Source of the DNA: Pseudolachnospira sp051055405
Lineage (GTDB): Bacteria > Bacillota > Clostridia > Lachnospirales > Lachnospiraceae
DNA length: 64,000 nucleotides
Direction of reading: 5' to 3'
NCBI RefSeq assembly: GCF_051055405.1
Contig: NZ_CP167068.1
Coordinates: 2,046,001 to 2,110,000, forward strand
Shown piece by piece: positions 49,537-58,839 of the stretch. Position numbers and translations under genes: made by a program. The number at the start of each line of letters is the position of its first letter. The stretch's first letter is position 1. Under the pieces are notes generated by a model. It was not told the origin of the DNA. It ran no database searches and saw nothing but the letters and a program-made list of their open reading frames with translations.

Positions 49537-52500
49537 GGTTCCTCCTTCTTTTCATCCACCTTGCGACGCCCAAACCAACGCCGGCGAAACCAAACAACAT
49601 CAACCATCGCGTTAAGGATGCAGAGTCCCCGGTCTTTACACCTCGCCTCATAGCCTCCCCGTCATAGTGACCGGTGATTGTTCCCAGACGTAAATCCTCC
49701 ATCGACACACGCTGCACCTCTCCGGTATCCTCCACCAAAAACCGCACTTCTTCCGCCAGAAGATAGCCTTCCGGCGCAGAAATCTCTACCAGGATATATT
49801 CTCCCACCGGCAAACGCTCAAAATATTCCGGAACATCTCCACTCTCCCATTCCCGCAAAATCTGCCCGGAAGAATCGCGAAGCTGCAGGATCGCGCCCGG
49901 CAGGCGTTTCCCCGTTCCCAAATCCAGCTTTTCTATCTCTACCTTTGTCACGTCCTCCATGAGCTCTACCACCTGTATCCCTTCGGATTCTGTCACGGTA
50001 AAAGGCAGATCCTTGGCACAGACATATCCCTGCTCTATGGGCGCGACGATCTCCCGTAAAATGTACGTTCCAGCTGGTATCCCATGAATCTGGTGGGGTT
50101 CTTCTTTGCTGACCCACTCATCGATTATCGTACCATCCTCACGTAACACCTGTAGACGCGCTCCCGGAACAAATGCTTTCGCTGTCATATCCACTTTTCG
50201 TATCTCCACTTCTAAAGCCGGGTCCGCCACGCGGACTTTTATAACCGGATCTCCCGCCGCGTCCAGTTCCGCCTCTGAGCCGGATACAGTAAATGTTACT
50301 TTCTCATCCCCGATTCGATAACCAGGCGGAGCCTGGATTTCTGTCACTGTATAGGTTCCCGATACCGTCATCAACGGAGTGGTTACGGTCCCCGTCTCAT
50401 CCGTCACAAAGGTATCCACCCACCGTTCCCCTACTTTTTGACGAATCGTTTCCCCTGCTTCATTCCGAAGTTGGAAGGTCGCTCCGGCCAAAGGAATCAC
50501 CTCGCCGGTATCCTGATCCACCTTGATGATTTGAATATAAGCTTGAAAAGCCGTATCATTTAAGATGATCTGTATAGGTTCCGACAAATCGTGTTCCCGA
50601 ATCTCCACCAAAAAGTCGCGCACCGGCCCATATCCTTCGGGAACCTTGGTTTCCCGAACCTGATAGACGCCGTATGGCAGCTCTGTGCTCATCCCACATC
50701 CGTTCTCGTCGGTTTCCACGATAGCAAACGTGGAGGCCTGTTCCCATCCGTCCGCATCCACCTCTCTCTTCAGCTTCCAGGTAAATTCTGCCCCAGCCAG
50801 CGGATTTACTTCACCGGCCGAACCGTCGTTTGAAATCTTCAGCAGGTGAACCCGCCTTTTCTTCACCGCATCTTTGACGGTTACCTCCTGGAAAACCAAC
50901 GATTTTGTCTGATCTTCCCCAGATAAAACCACGTCATATTCCGCCGCGTTAAGCTGATAGCCCTCCGGCGCTTCCAATTCTTTTATAAAATAGGTTCCCA
51001 AAGGCAGCTCCGTAAATTCAGCGGCGCCATTTTTAATGATCGCCTGTCCCACCTGCTCGCCTGCCCGGAAAAGAAGTCCACTGTGATCGGGCCGAATGAT
51101 GTCTGTTCTTGCAAATAAACCGTAGACGGCTCCTTCCAAAGTCGCGTCCCCCTGGGGAATTTTCCCGCTTTCTTCATCTTCTTTCGCGATTCGTATCTGT
51201 CCTTTCATCGGAGTATTTTCCAGAGAGTAGGAAAATGCTTGATCTTGGCGGGTGATGACAAACTCCTGCGACCATTCGTCATTGACATAGCCATCCGGCG
51301 CCTTTGTCTCCTGAATCTTAAATTTCCCCTGGTTGGAAGGAGTATAGGCCAACTTTTCTGCGAAATAGACACCGTCCCCTCGGTCCGTCAAAAATCCTTT
51401 GGGCGTGTATTGGCTTCCGTCCCACTCCAACAGGGAAAACTTCGCGCCGCTGATCTTATTTCCCGACTCTGCATCCCTTTTTTCCACCTGAACCGAGGCC
51501 TGCCAGGGATTATTGGTTACGGTATAGGAAAAGAGCTGATTGTTCTTTGTTAGTATCAATTCTTTGTTCCACCCTTGGTTTTGGTGTCCATAGGGTGCTT
51601 TTTTCTCTGTAATACGATACCGGCCCTGGTTCACCGGATGATAGGTGATCTGTTCCGATTCATAAATTCCCCCTGGTTTTTCCTTTAAGTGCGAATGAAA
51701 CTGATAGGCTGTCCCGTTCCATTCCTCCAAATCAAATGCCGCGCCTGACAAATCCGCGCCTTCTTCCGATACCTTCCGCACGGAAACTTGTCCGAACCAT
51801 TCTGTATTTTCCGCCTTCACATAGGGAACTTCATTCCGGGACCCATAGGTCAAATGAACCGGATAGACCGTATCATTTTGATTGGTTCCCTTGGGAGCGG
51901 TTATCTCCTTTAGATAATAAGTCCCCTCCTGCCCAGAAAATACAACGCTCCCTCTTCCATCGTCGGAGGTAGTTAGATCAGCTACGAAATCTCTGCACGC
52001 CGCATCCGCATATACACCGTATACAGCTCCCTTATATGCTTTTCCCGATGTTTCTCCGACTTTATAGACGCCAACCGCAAGTTCATCCGGCGCCGGTTGA
52101 AATGTGGAAAAATCATAGGTAAACATGTCCTGATTTGCTGCGCTTCCTGACCCATAAACCGCTATCTCCACCGAGTAAGCTTGATCCATACCGCTGCCCA
52201 AAAAATCTTCCGCCAGCTGATACGTATTGTCCGCCCACTCTTTATTTTCCTGCCCCCAAGAGATGTACGTTCTGCGGACACAATCCGCACATTCCAAAGA
52301 AGAAAGTCCTTTCATCGCTGCCCAAACCCATATTTGCATCAAGAGATACTGCCCGCTCTCGGACGTCATATTTTCCAGATCCGGATTTCCCCACTCCATC
52401 TCTCCATAAATACAATTTTCCAGATACAAAGCAAACATCAGCCCATGACGAATCACTTCCTGTTGTGATTCCGAAATTTTTTCTCTCATCTCCATCTTCT

Positions 52501-52753
52501 CATAGATGGTCCCGGAAGGACTGTGCTTTCCGTAATCCATACAGAACGCAAGGCTGTCGTCCAAGGTCATCAAATACAGCGGACCATGGACCGAATCGTA
52601 GATATCCATTTCAAACTGCTGAAACTGCGGACTCCTCTTAGTATGCAAAACACAGCGATCAGAAAAGGAGTCCGCTGCTTTTAGATTCAGGCTGCCAGCC
52701 AGCAACATGACCCATGCAAGAATCCAGGCCGCCTTCTTTTTCCATGCTCTCAT
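49523..52753 (-). CDS. Large thioester-domain / SpaA (Cna-B) surface adhesin
   Basis: An about 1,077-residue exported protein. After the signal peptide comes a probable thioester domain: Cys in LAFCMDYG (about residue 71-75) and Gln in LLMQIWVWA (about 140-144) are placed as in Cys-Gln thioester adhesins. Then follow about eight SpaA/Cna-B-like modules, each starting with a K/R-x-D/E-x(n)-GA-x-F/Y-x-L pattern (SGAAFDLEEWNG, SGAKFSLLEWDG, LEGAVYGLFA, LAGATFQLRNE, PGARLQVLRE, PGAILQLRDS), suited to isopeptide bonds. The end is GVKTGDSASL, a membrane helix and RRRNHGGQ. A VKTGD-like sorting motif replaces LPxTG. No sortase gene is nearby. Start: ATG 52753 has GGGGGA; ATG 52765 is the alternative. 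Confidence 0.88.
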   Translation of the reverse strand: MRAWKKKAAWILAWVMLLAGSLNLKAADSFSDRCVLHTKRSPQFQQFEMDIYDSVHGPLYLMTLDDSLAFCMDYGKHSPSGTIYEKMEMREKISESQQEVIRHGLMFALYLENCIYGEMEWGNPDLENMTSESGQYLLMQIWVWAAMKGLSSLECADCVRRTYISWGQENKEWADNTYQLAEDFLGSGMDQAYSVEIAVYGSGSAANQDMFTYDFSTFQPAPDELAVGVYKVGETSGKAYKGAVYGVYADAACRDFVADLTTSDDGRGSVVFSGQEGTYYLKEITAPKGTNQNDTVYPVHLTYGSRNEVPYVKAENTEWFGQVSVRKVSEEGADLSGAAFDLEEWNGTAYQFHSHLKEKPGGIYESEQITYHPVNQGRYRITEKKAPYGHQNQGWNKELILTKNNQLFSYTVTNNPWQASVQVEKRDAESGNKISGAKFSLLEWDGSQYTPKGFLTDRGDGVYFAEKLAYTPSNQGKFKIQETKAPDGYVNDEWSQEFVITRQDQAFSYSLENTPMKGQIRIAKEDEESGKIPQGDATLEGAVYGLFARTDIIRPDHSGLLFRAGEQVGQAIIKNGAAEFTELPLGTYFIKELEAPEGYQLNAAEYDVVLSGEDQTKSLVFQEVTVKDAVKKRRVHLLKISNDGSAGEVNPLAGAEFTWKLKREVDADGWEQASTFAIVETDENGCGMSTELPYGVYQVRETKVPEGYGPVRDFLVEIREHDLSEPIQIILNDTAFQAYIQIIKVDQDTGEVIPLAGATFQLRNEAGETIRQKVGERWVDTFVTDETGTVTTPLMTVSGTYTVTEIQAPPGYRIGDEKVTFTVSGSEAELDAAGDPVIKVRVADPALEVEIRKVDMTAKAFVPGARLQVLREDGTIIDEWVSKEEPHQIHGIPAGTYILREIVAPIEQGYVCAKDLPFTVTESEGIQVVELMEDVTKVEIEKLDLGTGKRLPGAILQLRDSSGQILREWESGDVPEYFERLPVGEYILVEISAPEGYLLAEEVRFLVEDTGEVQRVSMEDLRLGTITGHYDGEAMRRGVKTGDSASLTRWLMLFGFAGVGLGVARWMKRRRNHGGQ

Positions 52754-52768
52754 AAAATCCCCCATTTC

Positions 52769-53137
52769 TTAATAGCCCAAAACGGGCAGCAACTCTTCCA
52801 TGTCCCGGAATCCTTGTTCATAAAAGGATTCCAAGTCCTCTACCGTCAAGTTTTGAAACACGGTGCCCTGAAAGAAACGCTCTGCTCTCCACTCCGGCAG
52901 CCTTTCATCTCTGCTCATGGCAAGAATATTGTCCAAGGTCTCGTTCTGAAACAAATTCCCCACCGTATGTGCCAACGCTGGATTTGTATAAAGCCCCTGG
53001 CGGCGCCCGCTCTCATACCAGCCGCATTCGGCCTCCTGCTGTGAAATTTCCGAATTGGGCGTCTTGGCATAGACCAATGTCCCAAACAGCAAAATTACAG
53101 CCATGCCTGCCAAAACTACTTTTTTGCTCTTTCGCAT
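52769..53137 (-). CDS. Small secreted protein of unknown function
   Basis: A 122-residue exported protein: signal peptide (KKVVLAGMAVILLFGTLVYA) and a mature part of about 100 residues with no domain I recognise (GWYESGRRQGLYTNPALA, NLTVEDLESFYEQGFRDMEEL). One cysteine only. The start at ATG 53137 has AAAGGAGA upstream; an ATG six codons earlier would contain that site. It lies 25 bases after the CAP-protein stop and 15 bases before the adhesin, so it belongs to the same operon. Confidence 0.7.
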   Translation of the reverse strand: MRKSKKVVLAGMAVILLFGTLVYAKTPNSEISQQEAECGWYESGRRQGLYTNPALAHTVGNLFQNETLDNILAMSRDERLPEWRAERFFQGTVFQNLTVEDLESFYEQGFRDMEELLPVLGY

Positions 53138-53162
53138 CTCCAATCTCCTTTCCATTGATCTC

Positions 53163-54485
53163 TTACGGCTCGAATACCATAACCCAGTAAGAGCCCCGCT
53201 CCGTCTGATACCTGGCGCATGCCACCGACCGATAGCCCTCCGCCATCATATTGGCCCGGTGGCCCGGACTGTCCATCCACCCTTGAAAAATTTGCTTCGG
53301 ATCCGCCTGACGATTCGAACTATGGGCAATATTTTCTCCTCCCACATGGCCTTCATGGCTATAATTCTCCGTGATTTGGGCGGCCCGGCGAAGAGCCAAA
53401 TTCTCCAGCTTTTCTGATGTGGTTAGGGGAGGAAGCCCCGCCTCCGCTCTGGCTTCATTGACCAATTTTTGCATCTGGTTTACCACCTCCGGTTCCCAAA
53501 TCTGTATCCGGGGAAGTTCTTTTTCCACACCGCTCCCGCTTCCCACCTCTATTTGATATTGTTCACAAAGGTTTCGGAACTCCAAACTGCCGGTAAAGCA
53601 GTCTATCAACTCTGCTGGAGTCCTTCTCCCTGCTCTCACCGCATTCAACCACCCATTTTTTCCCGCTTCATCCGAACTGCGCCCTAAAATAGCCTGATAA
53701 AGCAGCTCTGTATAATCTGCCAGACCCATTTCTCTTTGGCGGAATTCCTCGCTGAACAAAAATCCCTCCACGACTTCTGCCCCGCTTCCTCCTTCCAGCA
53801 AAAAGGCGGTCCAATTGTTTAATCCGTCAGCCTCTCCATCCCTTTGAAGAACCAATTGGTAGAGACGCTGGACAAAAGATGTTGCCTGCTCCTTTCGATC
53901 CCGCGGCTCCGGCGATGTATAGCTCCCGCGAACCACACCATATTCGCCGCAAAGACCGGTAAATTCTTCGGAATTCACAAAACCGCTGAAAACCAGGTTT
54001 CTACTTGATCCTACGGCTAAGCGCCTTAACCAAAATCTCTTTCCCTCCGTATCCGATGCCCGCCCTAGAAGCGCCTGGTATAAATCCTCCACGTATTGAT
54101 CCTCGCTTTTCCCCAAGAGCAGATATTCCTCGGACCGAAAAAAGCCGCCTGCCACATCTGCTCCGGTTGCCGCCTCACTTTTCAGCCGCTCTTTCCAAAA
54201 ATGCCGCCCTCCGGAATCCGGCTCTCTTCCCAAGCAAATGCGATATAACCGAGTGACAAACGCATCCGTCCCTTCTTGTTGACCGAAATCCATGTTCTCC
54301 GCCGCAAATACGGACGCGTGAAGACTTTCACTTTTTGCAAGCACCAGCGCACGTGGAAATCTGCTTTCCTCGAATACTGGCATACATGGGAATCTGCTTT
54401 CCGCTTTTACCTGCCCAGAAAAAGCTACGCTTCCCGCCGCCAAGGCCAATGCCCCCGCCAAAAGCACACATTTTCCTTGTTTCAT
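53163..54485 (-). CDS. Secreted CAP-domain protein with DUF4214 repeats
   Basis: A 440-residue exported protein. Signal peptide (CVLLAGALALAAGSVAFSG), then about four DUF4214-like helical repeats in tandem (FVTRLYRICLGREPDSGG, YVEDLYQALLGRASDTEG, FVQRLYQLVLQRDGEADG, YTELLYQAILGRSSDEAG, each followed by a W and an F-x-x-S-E-E/L-F), then a CAP/SCP-PR1 domain (LVNEARAEAGLPPL, SHEGHVGGENIAHS, WMDSPGHRANMM, YWVMVF). Such CAP domains are found in secreted, often wall-associated proteins; enzymatic activity is not established. Start ATG 54485. First gene of the four-gene surface operon. Confidence 0.88.
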   Translation of the reverse strand: MKQGKCVLLAGALALAAGSVAFSGQVKAESRFPCMPVFEESRFPRALVLAKSESLHASVFAAENMDFGQQEGTDAFVTRLYRICLGREPDSGGRHFWKERLKSEAATGADVAGGFFRSEEYLLLGKSEDQYVEDLYQALLGRASDTEGKRFWLRRLAVGSSRNLVFSGFVNSEEFTGLCGEYGVVRGSYTSPEPRDRKEQATSFVQRLYQLVLQRDGEADGLNNWTAFLLEGGSGAEVVEGFLFSEEFRQREMGLADYTELLYQAILGRSSDEAGKNGWLNAVRAGRRTPAELIDCFTGSLEFRNLCEQYQIEVGSGSGVEKELPRIQIWEPEVVNQMQKLVNEARAEAGLPPLTTSEKLENLALRRAAQITENYSHEGHVGGENIAHSSNRQADPKQIFQGWMDSPGHRANMMAEGYRSVACARYQTERGSYWVMVFEP

Positions 54486-55009
54486 AATACACTCCCTTCT
54501 TTTCTGCCGCCTGTAAAAAGCGGCGCTGTCTTCTATTGGCAAGATCATAAAAAATAAACCCAACAAACTTGTCTATTTATAACGTTGAGATAAAAAGATA
54601 TTCTGTCCCCTCTGAATTTGAAAAATGTCACAAAAAAGTTTCTGCATAATTGAACAAAAAAGAGATGAAATAGAATCGATAAAAAGAAATGGTATCTTCT
54701 GGAAAACAAAAAAACACCTCTAATTAAAAAGAATGATACTGGAAAATGAATAAGAATCCATCAAGATACGCACCCAAGCGGGACGTTATAAGAGGAAAGG
54801 CTGAATGCTTCACGCCCTCCTAGAATTTAGAACGGTAACTGTAAATGGATTATAACATTAAAGTCTAATTTTGTCTACTATCTTTTTTACAAATTACTTT
54901 GAATAGCAAATCCGTTCCTTTTGCTGGCTTTACACGCAAATGCGCCGCAGATGCAGGAAACCGTCCTGCATCTGCGGCGCATGCATAACAAAATATTTTT
55001 TCACATTTC
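54486..55009. other. Gene-free A+T-rich gap
   Basis: About 520 bases with no supported gene. The left part must hold the promoter of the surface operon (minus strand), but no clear -35/-10 pair stands out. The stretch 54600-54900 is strongly A-rich and looks like a non-coding spacer. The right end holds the hairpin listed separately. Confidence 0.6.
54940..54982 (-). terminator. 19-base perfect hairpin downstream of xdhC
   Basis: Bases 54940-54958 (ATGCGCCGCAGATGCAGGA) pair perfectly with 54964-54982 around a 5-base loop. Only TTTGCG follows on the minus strand, so termination would rely on the stem. It ends 27 bases past the xdhC stop. Confidence 0.65.
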
Positions 55010-55807
55010 TTATTGTTTCATGGGTTTTCCCGTGCGTCCATTCTTTACCATCAGCATTTCCGCCAGGATGGAAACCGCGATTTCTTCTGGCGTCTCGCCT
55101 CCGATATCTAGTCCAATCGGGCTATAGACCGTGCTGAGAACCTGCTCCGAAACTCCCTCGCCTTTTAACCGATCATAGACCGCCTGCACTTTCTTTCGGC
55201 TTCCAATCATGCCCACATAAGCACCATTTTTCTTTAGCACGGCTTTTAAAGCTTCCGCATCAAAATGGTGGCCAAAGGTCACAATCACATAAAAAGCTCC
55301 TTCCGGCAGATCGATCTTCGGAAGATCCTTTTCGTAATCTTTGATCGGTACAAATACATCCGCCAATTCCGTCTTATCCTGAATCAATTCTAAATCTCGA
55401 TTATCAAACAGCATAGTACGAAATCCTACCGTGCGGGCCAGAGGAAGCAGCGCGCCTCCCACATGTCCCGCCCCGCATACCACAAGCAAAGGCTTTGCGG
55501 AAAAAGCCTCAATCCAAACGGTCATATGCCCGCCGCAGGTCATGCCGGTCTCCGACGCAGGCGAAGTCAAATCATAGGTGCGCAGCGCGCTTTTTCCGAC
55601 CCGCAAATATTCCATCGCATCTTTTACCGCCATCCGCTCCATAGCGCCGCCGCCAACGGTTCCTTCGGTGCTGCCGTCCTCATAGACCAGCATTTTCCCG
55701 TTGCTGCGGGGAGTGGAACCATCCGACTCTACAATCGTAACTGTTGCATATCCTCTGCCCTGCTCCTGCGCTTCCAGCTGCTTACTTAACAATGCTTTTT
55801 CGTCCAT
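55010..55807 (-). CDS. xdhC: XdhC/CoxI family molybdoenzyme maturation protein
   Basis: A 265-residue cytosolic protein. The N-terminal XdhC/CoxI domain has VESDGSTPRSNGKML and EGTVGGGAMERMA, and the C-terminal Rossmann domain has VCGAGHVGGALLPLA. XdhC binds molybdenum cofactor and aids its sulfuration and insertion into xanthine-dehydrogenase-type enzymes, or in selenium-dependent hydroxylase clusters. No molybdoenzyme gene is in the window. It is 12 bases after the ABC ATPase gene, so it shares an operon with the importer. Confidence 0.9.
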   Translation of the reverse strand: MDEKALLSKQLEAQEQGRGYATVTIVESDGSTPRSNGKMLVYEDGSTEGTVGGGAMERMAVKDAMEYLRVGKSALRTYDLTSPASETGMTCGGHMTVWIEAFSAKPLLVVCGAGHVGGALLPLARTVGFRTMLFDNRDLELIQDKTELADVFVPIKDYEKDLPKIDLPEGAFYVIVTFGHHFDAEALKAVLKKNGAYVGMIGSRKKVQAVYDRLKGEGVSEQVLSTVYSPIGLDIGGETPEEIAVSILAEMLMVKNGRTGKPMKQ

Positions 55808-55819
55808 TTTGCTCCTTTC

Positions 55820-56596
55820 TCAGGCTTTTCCCATCAACCACGCATTTCCTTGGGGAACAATCTCCACCTCGCCGTAAACCGCGGCCAACTTACTCTGGAT
55901 TTCCTCGCAGTCCGCTGTTCCCATCTGAATTTCACCGCAAATGCGCCCGTCCTTCAATAAAACGATGCGGTCGCAATAATTCATGGCGAAATTCGGATCA
56001 TGAAGCGTAATCAATCCCGCTTTTTTCTCCCGATGAACCGTATCACGAATCTTTCCCAACACCATGTGGCGGTTGCAAAAATCCAACGCGCTGTCCGGTT
56101 CGTCCATCAGAAGAACAGGCGTATCCTGCATCAGCGTTCTTGCCAAAATTACCAACTGTTTCTGCCCTTGGCTAAGGATGGAAAACTCCTTTTCCTTCCA
56201 TTGATCCAAACCTAGTTTTTCCAAGATCCGAACCGCCTTCTTCCTCTGGACGTCGCTTGGCGATTCAAAGAGGCGCAGGTACGGATTGCAGCCCATCAAC
56301 ACGACTTCCCATACGGTAATGCCATCTACCTCGCTGCTGACTTGAGGAATAAAAGACATTCGGCGCGCCCGCTGATACTCATGCAGGCGGATACAATTCT
56401 CCCCTAAAATCCGGCATTCTCCAGAAATATGGGGAAGAAGTCCACAGATACCGCGCAGCAAGGTGGTTTTTCCGGAACCGTTTAAGCCGAGAAGGGCACA
56501 AAATTCGCCTTCTCCCAATTCCAGATCAATGCCGCTCACAATCTCCTTTTTTCCATAGGAGACAGAAAAATCGCTCAGTTTCAATAAAGGGTTCAC
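55820..56596 (-). CDS. ABC importer ATP-binding protein (FecE/BtuD/MolC type)
   Basis: A 258-residue ATPase: Walker A GLNGSGKTT, signature LSQGQKQL, Walker B LLMDEPDSALD, H-loop TLHDPNFAMN. It begins at GTG 56596, overlapping the permease stop by 4 bases (GTGA), so translation is coupled. This is the type II importer class for siderophores, haem, cobalamin or molybdate. Linkage to xdhC hints at molybdate or tungstate. Confidence 0.9.
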   Translation of the reverse strand: MNPLLKLSDFSVSYGKKEIVSGIDLELGEGEFCALLGLNGSGKTTLLRGICGLLPHISGECRILGENCIRLHEYQRARRMSFIPQVSSEVDGITVWEVVLMGCNPYLRLFESPSDVQRKKAVRILEKLGLDQWKEKEFSILSQGQKQLVILARTLMQDTPVLLMDEPDSALDFCNRHMVLGKIRDTVHREKKAGLITLHDPNFAMNYCDRIVLLKDGRICGEIQMGTADCEEIQSKLAAVYGEVEIVPQGNAWLMGKA

Positions 56597-57600
56597 CGCA
56601 CGCCTCCCTTCTGCCGGCACATCAGATAAAAGAGAAATGGCACAGCCAAAAATGTCGTCAAGATGCTAATCGGTATTTCCGCACTGCCAAGGCTTCTTGC
56701 CAAGCAGTCGGCCGGAATCAAAATAGCCCCTCCCATCAACCCGGAAAGGACCGTCAACGCAGTGCCGCTCCGTTTGATCATCAGCCGCGCGATATGCGGC
56801 ACTACCAGCCCGATAAAAGCAATCAATCCTGTCACGCTGACCACCGATGCCACAAGCAATGTGGAAAGCAGCAGGACGGACAGGCGCACCGGGCGAATCC
56901 GCACGCCCAGCATCCGGCATTCATCTTCATTTAACGCCATCAGGCCAATCTGACGCCGCAGTAAAAATAGTCCAGCAAGAGATACCAAAAAGAGCGGAGC
57001 AACCACCAGCAGTTTGGTGCGGGTGGCTTGGGCCAGGCTGCCCATGGTCCAAAATTCGATGGCGGCCAGTTCATTCAAAGGATCGGCAAAGTATTTTAAA
57101 GTCATAATCAGAGCCTTTGATATGGCGGACATGACAATCCCGGCCAACACATAGGTGGAAGTCTGATTCAATCCGGTTACACGTACCAGGGCCATCACCA
57201 AAAGCACCACTAAAATGCCGCCGATAAAAGCCCCGCCTGCCAAGGCTGCCGCCGAACCTCCCAGAAATAAAATTGCAGCGGCGGCTCCCAGATTAGCCCC
57301 AGCCGTTACGCCGATGATATCCGGAGAAGCCAAAGGATTTTTAAAGATAATCTGATAGATGCTTCCCGCCACTCCCATCGCCATACCTGCCATCAAAGCC
57401 AGAATCGTCCGGGGCAGGCGCAGCGTATAAAACACCTGATAGGCCATGGTATCTTCCATCCCACCACGGAAAATACCCCAGATCTCCGAGAGAGAAATGG
57501 GGTACTGACCAATACAGATCGACACGAAAAACAATACCGCAATGAGTATTCCGGTTCCTGCCATCGCTATTCTTGGTGACAATCCTTTGCGCTGCTTCAT
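56593..57600 (-). CDS. FecCD-family ABC importer permease
   Basis: A 335-residue type II importer permease with about ten membrane helices. Family motifs: RLPRTILALMAGMAMGVAG near the N-terminus, NPLASPDIIGVTAGANLGA, and the cytosolic coupling region IGLVVPHIARLMI near the C-terminus. It pairs with the downstream ATPase and the upstream binding protein gene (3 bases away). Confidence 0.93.
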   Translation of the reverse strand: MKQRKGLSPRIAMAGTGILIAVLFFVSICIGQYPISLSEIWGIFRGGMEDTMAYQVFYTLRLPRTILALMAGMAMGVAGSIYQIIFKNPLASPDIIGVTAGANLGAAAAILFLGGSAAALAGGAFIGGILVVLLVMALVRVTGLNQTSTYVLAGIVMSAISKALIMTLKYFADPLNELAAIEFWTMGSLAQATRTKLLVVAPLFLVSLAGLFLLRRQIGLMALNEDECRMLGVRIRPVRLSVLLLSTLLVASVVSVTGLIAFIGLVVPHIARLMIKRSGTALTVLSGLMGGAILIPADCLARSLGSAEIPISILTTFLAVPFLFYLMCRQKGGVR

Positions 57601-57603
57601 CGT

Positions 57604-58722
57604 TTATTTTCCAATCAAAGTTTTTGCGTCAATGGTCGTTCCATAGAAATTCTGGTAAAACTCCGTCGCTTCTTTTTGCATCTCATCCATCGAATACAAG
57701 TCCTCATGAAGAACGGCTAACATCCAGAAATTTCCGAGAATACCCGACGGAACCGGCGAATCCCATTCTTCCAACTCCGTTGGCATATGGTAAATCGCTT
57801 GATTTTTTACCGCTGTCACTTGCGCGAACTGTTTATCCTTTAAGATATCCTCCGCAGTATATTTGGCCGCGCAGGGGATAATGATGATATCCGGGTTCAT
57901 CGCCAGGATCTGTTCATAGGACACTTTGGTCCAATAGTCTCCTTCCACATCCTTCGCCGCGTTGACGCCGCCGGCAGCGTCAATTAAAGTCGCCTGATAC
58001 ATAGCGGCGGGCGCTGTCTCCATATAGTCCGAGTTGCCTGCCAGATAGACGACCGGCTTTTGATCGTCCGTCAGATTCGCCGTTAACTTCTGAATCTCTT
58101 CTTGCTTTTGGTTATAGTATTCTTCCAAGGCAGCCGCCTTCTCTTCTTTTCCGCAAGCCTTCGCAATCAGATAGAGCATCTCCACCAATTCTTCGTGGCT
58201 TTCCGGGTTCACCTCGATCACGGAAATGCCCAATCCAGTCAAAGTGTCCGCGTTGCTCCATAACTTTTTCGGCAGAAGAATCAAATCCGGCTTTAGGGCC
58301 GCGGCAGCCTCCAAATTAAACTCCTTTAAAGAGCCCACAGGGCTTACCGTCAGCAGTTCCGGAGCTAAAAGCGAATAAGCTGGACGCTTGTCCGCATTGT
58401 CCTCCACACCAACCAAATGGTCGGTCAAACCCAGCGAAATCATCGCATAGGAGGTAATGTAATAACAGCTGACCACGGATTCCGCCGGTTTTTCCAGCGT
58501 AACCTGACGTCCGCCCTGATCGGTCAGGGTAATCCCACTCTGGGAAGCCCCGGTTGCAGCAGTCGTCGATGCTATCTCCGGCGCTGTCGTCGTTTCAGCG
58601 GATGTTACCTCTGCAGCTGCCGTCTTCGCAGTTGTTGGACTTGTAGGTTCTGTGCTGCCGTTACAGGCCGTCAAAGAAGCTGCCATCACAAACGAGAGTA
58701 AAATACTGAGCCATCTTTTCAT
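57604..58722 (-). CDS. ABC importer substrate-binding lipoprotein (TroA/BtuF-like fold)
   Basis: A 372-residue lipoprotein: signal peptide with lipobox LTACN (Cys about 20), a Thr/Ala-rich linker (about 21-68), then a class III binding domain (ITLTDQGGRQVTLEKPAESVV, LKPDLILLP, VIEVNPESHEELVEMLYLI, ILAMNPDIIIIP). The family binds metal chelates, haem, cobalamin or oxyanions. No unique cargo residue can be read. First gene of the operon SBP-permease-ATPase-xdhC. Confidence 0.9.
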   Translation of the reverse strand: MKRWLSILLSFVMAASLTACNGSTEPTSPTTAKTAAAEVTSAETTTAPEIASTTAATGASQSGITLTDQGGRQVTLEKPAESVVSCYYITSYAMISLGLTDHLVGVEDNADKRPAYSLLAPELLTVSPVGSLKEFNLEAAAALKPDLILLPKKLWSNADTLTGLGISVIEVNPESHEELVEMLYLIAKACGKEEKAAALEEYYNQKQEEIQKLTANLTDDQKPVVYLAGNSDYMETAPAAMYQATLIDAAGGVNAAKDVEGDYWTKVSYEQILAMNPDIIIIPCAAKYTAEDILKDKQFAQVTAVKNQAIYHMPTELEEWDSPVPSGILGNFWMLAVLHEDLYSMDEMQKEATEFYQNFYGTTIDAKTLIGK

Positions 58723-58839
58723 AACATTCCCCTTTTTTCAGATATCTATCGATTAAGTCTACTGCTATTAACTTTGATTATTCTATCATTTATATAACGA
58801 AATGTCAATTCAATTCTTCCACATTTTAGCATTTACCTT

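Noticed and set aside
49523..52765. Complete pilus operon with sortase
   Set aside because: Cna-B modules suggested a pilin cluster, but there is no sortase, no second pilin and no LPxTG in the window.
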